Below, piece after piece: positions 57,265 through 64,000 of a stretch of 64,000 bases of DNA. Position 1 is the stretch's first letter. The number at the start of each line of letters is the position of its first letter. Source of the stretch: Neodontobutis hainanensis (lineage: Eukaryota; Chordata; Actinopteri; Gobiiformes; Odontobutidae); NCBI GenBank assembly GCA_024349245.1, contig JALDNG010000007.1, forward strand, positions 4,177,501-4,241,500. The letters run 5' to 3'. The notes under the pieces were generated by a model. The model saw only the letters and a list, made by a program, of their open reading frames with translations. It was not told the DNA's origin and searched no databases. The translations under genes were made by a program, and so were the position numbers.

Positions 57265-60200
57265 CTAAACAAAGGACAAATATTTATACAGAAACAAATA
57301 AAGTAAGACAAAAACAAAAAAACAATGACAACATGGACATAATAAATTGTTTGAACAGACTGGTTAGGAAAAAAATCATTTAAGCAATTAAGCAAAATGT
57401 ACTGTAGGAGGCTAATTAGTTGAAAGATTTAAGTTTGTTTGGACAGTTAAAATAACCTCAGGAAAATAGCATTGGTGCAAAAAAAAACAAAAAAAAAACA
57501 TACATTTTTAATACAGTAATTTGAATAAAAAATGTATAGAACTAATGAAAACTCTAAAACTATACAATAATTGTAGAGCTAACATAGACAAGTGCATTAT
57601 ATTTTTTGGCTTTATGCAAACTTGGGAAGCATCTTTAAATAAAATCAGAGAAGTAACAGTAGTATAGGCAGTATGTATGTATAGATGCTGCTAACAATAT
57701 AAAAGTATGCGTGTGTGAGACAGTGAAAGATGTTGGCATTGTAGTTGAACACTCTGAGCTGGTGCACACTCCCACACACAGCCTGTCTGAGACGACAGGA
57801 CGTGACACGGAACGCCGACGCACATGCGCGAGTACACACAACAATATTTATGCTCATTGTGTGAGGACATCACCTGCAATAGTTCCCTTGTTTAGCCACC
57901 TCAGCCAATGAAAAGAGACAGTCCATGGTTGCTAGGTGACTAATGGCCCTTTTCATGGTGTGATAGTGCTCCCCAAACTGACTATAGAAAGAGATAGAAA
58001 AAAAAGATTTTCAAGTGTAAATTAAGGTAAGTGAATGCTATATACTTAAAATAGCACACATTCTGAGAGCTTTCAGCCTCTGCCATAACAGGTCTTAGCA
58101 GTTCTTTATTTAAGTGTGAATGTCAGGCATACTCCAAGAATCGAATCCATTCCTTCTGGCAATCCAGTTGCAGCTGCTCCTTGATCTGCAGCAGCTTCTT
58201 ATAGTGTTCCACAAGGAAAGGAGAGTGATATCTAACCACTGTCTTGGTGCTGCAACGAAAAAAGAAGAAGAAATAGGCAATGTTAAAAGGAGCATACAAA
58301 CTACTGTAACAAAATCATAGTTATTGTGTTGCCTTTGGGAAATTTGAAGAGGTTTTACCAATATAATTCTCTGAAATTAACAACTTGAACTATCCCATGA
58401 CATAATATTTATCTGTTATCAAAGACACCTAAAATGTTCTTGGCTGAAATTACATAAAATTGTTGTTTTTCTGGCACTTTTAGACCTGCTGGTACTATAG
58501 AGAACCTTTTCCAAATTTGAGGTTCCACTTTTATATTGAAAATATTGAGCTCACCTGCTGATAATGGTCCAGTCAGAGGGAACTATGGATAATTGAGAAT
58601 GTTTCACTTCAATCAGAAACTGAATAAGTAAGAAGAGAAAAAGTACATTTTAATGCATGTCAACTGCCCATTATTGATGTGTGGCAGCTAAATCAGTCTA
58701 ATATCTGTCTTTTACTACAGTAAACCAACCTCCTGTCCTGAAACTGTCTTATAGGACAGAGAGGGGGTCCTTAGAACCAGTCTGATTTCTTTAATGTGGT
58801 CCTGGATCTCAATGAGAACTGCCTGGATCTGCTCTTTTCTCTCCTGTAGCACTGGGAAATCAGACAGATCTGAAAACAACTCTGTCTTGTTTCCTGACCT
58901 GTGAAAGCATTTTAGAAGTGACACAAATGAGCTTATACATCAAAACAACCATATGTCTGCATCCCAGAGTGAATAATAACATGTTCCCCTTCATTCATTT
59001 TACAAATAACATTTAGATACGTTGCTTACTTTGCAGCATTTTCGTTGAGCACCTTGAGAAAACTCTGGGCTGGAGCCAGCAGGTTAGGAGTGTCCAGCAG
59101 GAGACTACAGAGCAGTGCTGAGGTGATCTGAGACTCGATGGCTGGTAGCAAGGCCTCCAGCTTGAGCGCCAAGCTGGAAAGTGCACTGGTGACAAGGTAA
59201 AATTCCTGTGTGGAACACTGGAAATAAAGGCACAGCAGAATTAATATAAGGTGTTTTTTTTTATTAAATATATTGCATTAATAATTAATACATTGACTTT
59301 TTTATTATTGTTTTTGCACACTCAATAGTATAAACTAAAGATGTTCAGTTTTTGCTGTCCAGTAGTTTGCCTGCTGCTGGCACTTGGAGGGCTAAAATAT
59401 GACAGCTAATAAGTAACTCATATGTTTTACTATAGTTCCTTGCAGTTACCTTTTGAAGAGAAAACACCTTAGAGGAAACCATTTTTAATGTATCCTCTAA
59501 GGTTTGACATTTGATCAATGTGTTTATATTTTACACATACAAGGGGTTAGGTTGTTGCTGTGCGTCATAAACTGTGCTTATGTTTACCTCTCCTGTTGAG
59601 GAAAATGGAGCCTAGAGCTGCATCTTGTCCCCTAAGCAGCCTGTTCACTGTTAACTGAAACTGGACCATTTTTAAAAAGATTGTTCCTAAAATATACAAG
59701 TGATCAATTGAAAGTTTGGAAGTTAATGACCAATCAATGCTATGTATTATAAGACCAAAGGTAACAGTGATTATATTGACTTGATATTGCTTTTACTGAT
59801 GACACTGTATAGTACTGAGTCGTAAAAGGTTAATGAGAGTCCCACTGACATGGTTTATGGTATTAATCACATGCTGCAGATTTAATGGCCCCCTGTGTCA
59901 GCAGCCCCTGTAATGCTCTTTCATGAAGCCAAACAGACTGCAGACCACAAGCATGCCCCCTGCCATCCAGTCAATAGCGCCACAAAGACACAGGCCATTA
60001 CACAGCCCCGTTTATCCACAGACAGGAAAATGACTATTGAGCTCAGTGTGTGTTTGGTGGCATTTGACCAAACTTGACAATATATGACAAGTATGTGGGT
60101 AACACAAAAAAAGGGATCAAGCACCAGCCGGAGAATCCTGTCTGATACTTGTCTGATGTCTGCCAAAACATACACAGGTGGTTTAAAGCCCTGTGACATT

Positions 60201-62648
60201 TTCAACATGGCTCCAGTGGGAAATGAGATTGTGTCAGACAATCAAGTAAGTACCATAGAGGTGACTGCTCCCTGTCGTTAATCAAGAAGCACACAATAAA
60301 GCAAAAGCAAGTCAAAAGCAGTGTTTCTTTGTGGAAACTCATAGTGGCCAAAAAAGCTAATTCCCTCTTCATCTTTATCTTTTTTAAAGTTTTTAACATG
60401 GACACAACAACATAAATGGCATTTAATCACCTAAAAGTAGTGTTAAATACTTATTGGCTTGTCAGAAATGATGCACTTGGTTGTACAATGGTTGAAGGCA
60501 GTAAATCCATGGTTGTGTGCTCCATACACTGATATACTGCCCCTGGAGAAACAAATCTAGAAATTCTTCAGACTGTGGCCATCTGCCAACCACTAGTGTT
60601 AGGGTGGTCTAAGTGGTGCTATTCTAAGAAATATACGCCCAAACAACTGTATGTGCAATATTCAAATCTTGATGAGAAGACTAAGAAAACTACTGCAACT
60701 CAAACAATTTCTTGTTATTTAAAATAATATATGCAATAACTAATCACTCAAATATCTAGATTTGGTTTTGGCTGGGTATGGAAGAAATGTCAAATTTTTC
60801 TTTTTAGGCAGGGATCACATTCTGAACTCCGTCTAATTTGTTATGTCTTACCTTTCTGTGATATATGCTGCAAATACCTCTCTCTAAGTCAGGTAAATGC
60901 CACAGCAGTGATCTAAGAGATGTTAAAGTGACGGAGTCTGACTCCAGAGCCTCTTGCACTGCATCCAATCTGTCTGAGATGGATCTGAGATAGAAAATGA
61001 AGGGGTAAAGAAGGCAATAAATCCCATATTTTATTCCAAATATTACTTAGCTTTTTAAATTACATAGAATGTCCTGTGAAATATTTATATCTGAAGGTGC
61101 ATACAGGTACATAAAGGAAATCAATGGGTAAAATGAGATAAGCACAGTTAAAGTGATATAATATACACTGACTCATGGTCAAAGATTATTATTTGCATGT
61201 TTCTATGTTTTGTGAAAATGCATGCAAAGTCAAGACATGTGTCCTAGAGTTATAACTCTTGGTATAATAATCTGGGCTTTATTCATGTTGAAATTCTGAA
61301 CGGGAGCCATCTGTATAATCTCTGTCGTCTTCCCAATATGCTGATATAATCCCCAATCACAGAGCCATGGACTGCGTAAACAGTTTGATTCAGCCAGAAC
61401 AGTCAAACATACTTTAAAAATATACACTTGGCAAAAGTTTTTAACTCTTTCTTCCTTTCAAACATGTTTATTTAAATTGCAAATCTAACTTGTGTAAATC
61501 ACAAAGAATTGGGGACCTCAGGGGACTCCAGTACTTACTGCAGGTCCATGAGAGGCTGGCTCACCCACTTCCTCATCAGTCTTCTCCCAAATGGCGTCCG
61601 AGTGTGGTCTAACACCCACAACAGACTGCCTTTCACGGTTCCATCTGTCTGCATTTAACATATACAGACATGCATGAACCTTAGGAGACTTAAACAAGCT
61701 TTGATATCCAAAACCACATGCAAACACTCTTCTCACCTGGTTGCTGAGGATTTCCAGGTTCCTGAGGGTGGAAGCGCTTAGTGTCATACCTTCTGACCCA
61801 TAAGACAGGTGCTGGAAAGAGCTGGAACATCAAAGATCACTAACTATAATGAATGATTATTTTTCCCCTCAAATTTTAAAATACAGGTTCTTTGCATAAA
61901 AGGTTGCAATTCTGCCAAGATTGTTCAGTTTTTATTGTACGTGTTAGCAGGACATAAAATTACATCCTAATTGTTGTATTTGAAATACACTGTGTATTAA
62001 TTAAGTTTAATTAAATTATATCTTTTTGGCAAAACTTCCAATTTACTGTACATGCCCACTCTTCAGAATTAAAGTTATTCAGAGCAGGTCCAGTGAAATG
62101 AACACAACATCAAAGGCAAGACAAAGGAAATTAATCATGTAATATACCCCAAATACTTTAATTTTATCTACCTTTGGAATTTTTTATTCATATTATGCAG
62201 GCAGAATAAGCAGCAGACATCTTTAAAAACATAACTGGTGTGAAAAGTATGACAAAGGACAACACTAAGATATTACTTGTTTGTTTGAACATACCATTCA
62301 CTTCCAAGAACTCTTTCCAAGTTGAACTCTTTGAGGTATTGGATGAGAGGCCCCAGACAGCAGATTACTGGGCTCTCCAGGGATGCTACACTTGAAAGAG
62401 AGTGAGAGTCTGGAGAGGACAGAGAAACAGTCACATTTTCTCCTGATGGAGCACAGGACACACAGGGTTATCTACTGGGTTACAAAAGTTCAGTACAAAC
62501 ACAAGTCAAAACTGATGACATCATAGGCAGACTCGCACCTTTGTCCTGGTTGAGGGTATAAAACCTGGTGACTGTGTCCATTGCAAATGCAAACTCAAAC
62601 TGAGCACTGTCTCTTGTCTCTACTCGCACACGGTCATCAGCATGGGCA
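47756..62648 (-). CDS. msh3: DNA mismatch repair protein Msh3, C-terminal 678 residues (16 exons; 5' part beyond window)
   Basis: With MSH2 it forms MutS-beta, which recognises insertion/deletion loops and uses ATP to start mismatch repair in the nucleus. Exons in order: 62648-62539, 62409-62295, 61821-61737, 61648-61539, 60984-60852, 59217-59030, 58898-58730, 58619-58555, 58249-58133, 57981-57874, 57264-57150, 56851-56694, 53876-53690, 49118-48995, 48892-48724, 47840-47756. Phases agree throughout (2038 nt). Recognisable Msh3 blocks: TLRNLEILSNQ, GSLLWVLDHTRTPFGRR, PDLERGICSIYHRK, SLSYKTVSGQE, then the ATPase. Human MSH3 has 1137 aa, so the mismatch-binding and connector parts are off the right edge. 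The final exon ends the protein early (EWQRSSSS) relative to human and is divergent but keeps a KLLKDLW-like core. Confidence 0.95.
49119..53689 (-). other. msh3 4.6 kb intron
   Basis: Separates the Walker B exon from the switch-histidine exon. It contains a CAAGTC-repeat element near 50.45-50.85 kb. The remainder is AT-rich and unremarkable; no exon or RNA gene was recognised. Confidence 0.55.
50446..50845. repeat. Interspersed repeat with AAGTC-rich ends
   Basis: The left end (50446-50520) is built of caagtc/aagtctaag/gagtccaagtcaagtcc units, and the right end (50765-50845) again has gagtccagg, caagtccaagtcgagtcatt and acaagtccg. The middle is unrelated, with no coding frame. Elements with such aagtc arrays are scattered in many fish genomes. 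It resembles a non-autonomous DNA transposon, but class, target duplication and borders are not established. Confidence 0.5.
53877..56693 (-). other. msh3 2.8 kb intron
   Basis: Separates the Walker A and Walker B exons. AT-rich, with no recognised repeat, RNA or exon. Confidence 0.55.
57265..57873 (-). other. msh3 intron
   Basis: About 610 bases. It holds an A-rich run near 57480-57500 and no recognised element. Confidence 0.5.
57874..62648 (-). CDS. msh3: msh3 exons encoding the core/lever and clamp domains
   Basis: Ten exons. The first (62648-62539) gives RVRVETRDSAQFEFAMDTVT; the second (62409-62295) LGPLIQYLKEFNLERVL; then TLSASTLRNLEILSNQ, HTRTPFGRRLMRKWVSQPL, SDRLDAVQEALESDS, SFLKVLNENAAK, LSDFPVLQERKEQIQAVL, SDWTIISSTKTVVRYHSPF, LDCQKEWIRFL, and GEHYHTMKRAISHLATMDCL with FSLAEVAKQGNYC. 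This helical region transmits mismatch binding to the ATPase and grips DNA. The acceptor of the 62648 exon is a nearly pure C tract. Confidence 0.93.
59218..60851 (-). other. msh3 1.6 kb intron
   Basis: AT-rich intron with nothing recognisable. The open frames here have no splice-compatible context or family match. Confidence 0.5.
60985..61538 (-). other. msh3 intron
   Basis: About 550 bases of AT-rich intron with no recognised element. Confidence 0.5.
61822..62294 (-). other. msh3 intron
   Basis: About 470 bases of AT-rich intron with no recognised element. Confidence 0.5.
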
Positions 62649-64000
62649 CTGGGGGGGAGGGGGGGCAGAACAGGACAACAGTGCTTATGAAATAGTCATC
62701 ACAAAAACATCCTGTATCAATGTTATGTTGTGGAAATTCACCCTACTATGTCTCAGCTCGACAAAACCTCTGTTTCCCCTCTTGTCCCTATCGCTCTGTC
62801 ACATCTTTCTGATGCTCCATTCATTCGCCCATTCACTCGCTGCATTGCTGCTTTCAAGGACTCGCTTTGTCTGCTCTGTTGTTACCAGGACAACCAAGGC
62901 AAACACGTGGTTTTGTTCACAGTGCTGAAGCATTTTCTTTCTTCCGTTTCCTAATGCTCATACAAACACATACACCCACTCACCCAATCACACATAAATC
63001 ACACAAAAACTCCTCCATGTTCAGACCAGGAGCAAAGATCATATAAAAATGATCAATAAGCTGCATGTTGTGCCAGCAGTACAACTACAGCCATTAATCA
63101 TTTAACCAGTCAATCTAAACCCATTATGAGCTATTCAAGGGCAGTCACAATTGGTGGTATTGATCAAGAAACCGTAGGGTGCATTGAAGCATTTCAATAA
63201 AACTGTGACAGCTATAGAGAATATGAGCCTTGGTTTGTGAAATTAAACTTTTTTTTTTTTTAATGGTCGGAAATAATTTGTATTGTGACTATCATCACAA
63301 TTATTATTATTAATAATAATAATAATAATAAACTTGAAATGGTCGATTTAATATTATATTAAATTTAATATTATATTAAGTTCAAAATAATTTTATATTC
63401 TAGCAAAACCAATTCCTGTCATTGAAGTGACGCATCGCAAAGGTCTGTGATTGAAATAATCAATCAAAGTTACAGAAGGCTAAAGGTCAAGTTGGAGATC
63501 ATAGGTTAATGTTCAGAGCAGCCTCAATTAATATCTAATGCTGCAGGCTGCATATAAATCTCTAGCAGTGGGCATTTATACACAGAGTCATACTGCACAA
63601 AAAAGATCTTCTGGCGTTTGTCTTTTAGAATCATCCCAAAAACACGATAATACAAAATGCATGATGTCTTACTGTCAACAACTTATAATGTTCTCTGGCA
63701 TTGCACAATCATGACTAGAGTGACTAAGACTGAGCCTTGGTACTACTCAACCTCTGAGGGACTCATTACCTGCGGCTCCAAGGACACAAATGTACCCCGT
63801 TGCCAGGGGTCCAGCTCATCAGCTCACCCCAGAGACACAGAAACTACAGAGCCAACACCAGCAGCTGCAAAAATTTGCTGATTTACATGTTAACCTACAT
63901 GGCATTGTTTGGAGTTGCTAATGTAATGTGACAAAGCCACAGGCTGATTCAAGTCTATTTCAAGACCACAATTGTCGCTCTTTTTATAATGCGCAATCAA
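62649..64000 (-). other. msh3 intron running off the window
   Basis: No upstream msh3 exon was recognised to the edge of the window. The stretch starts with a C-tract acceptor and includes an ATT/AAT simple repeat near 63.3 kb. Confidence 0.55.
63300..63331. repeat. ATT/AAT microsatellite, self-complementary
   Basis: attattatt runs directly into aataataataataataataa, so the two halves can pair as a hairpin. Short taatattatatta direct repeats follow at 63350-63380. Confidence 0.8.

Noticed and set aside
59880..59900. CTCF-like GGCCCCCTGTGTCAG
   Set aside because: Too many departures from the core (CTGSTGG half not matched) compared with the two clean motifs.
63768..63870. Possible further msh3 exon on the minus strand (a gagccgcag|gtaatg donor)
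   Set aside because: No frame of the preceding bases resembles the Msh3 segment expected upstream, and no convincing acceptor was found.

Overview
This window is vertebrate nuclear DNA, almost certainly from a ray-finned (teleost) fish. Its genes are split into many short exons with GT/AG borders in an AT-rich background. The repeats are fish-like: L2-type LINE tails, a decayed Ty3/gypsy element, CA/GT microsatellites and a very long intronic minisatellite. The encoded proteins match four well-known vertebrate genes closely. No organism name can be read from the sequence. All identifications come from translating exons by eye and comparing them with remembered family sequences; no search was run.

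Layout: (1) 214-368, plus strand: the last coding exon of crhbp (corticotropin-releasing hormone binding protein). (2) 369-5909: crhbp 3' end and an intergenic stretch with an L2-like fragment. (3) 6032-9224, minus strand: a complete 9-coding-exon ckmt2 (sarcomeric mitochondrial creatine kinase, 417 aa), with a likely non-coding first exon near 10.54 kb and a 0.6 kb CA-repeat block just beyond it. (4) 11.3-14.2 kb: spacer plus rasgrf2 3' UTR, with a strong CTCF-type motif. (5) 14181-46665, minus strand: a complete rasgrf2 (28 core coding exons, 1264 aa), with a candidate 99-nt in-frame cassette exon, a 5.7 kb minisatellite, a GT microsatellite and a 9.1 kb first intron holding the gypsy relic. 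(6) 46.4-47.1 kb: CpG-rich rasgrf2 promoter and 5' UTR. (7) 47756-62648, minus strand: the 3' two thirds of msh3 (16 exons, 678 codons), whose first exons lie beyond the right edge.

The three minus-strand genes run msh3, rasgrf2, ckmt2 head to tail, the same order and orientation as the human 5q14 block. Having crhbp convergent right next to ckmt2 is a tighter arrangement than I recall for human. The genes share ancestry of position rather than a pathway: stress-hormone buffering, mitochondrial phosphocreatine production, calcium-responsive Ras/Rac activation, and mismatch repair of insertion/deletion loops.

I found no RNA gene, CRISPR array or unknown multi-gene system. The best leads are the rasgrf2 cassette exon, the higher-order structure of the minisatellite that ends about 30 bases from a splice donor, and two near-perfect CTCF motifs.
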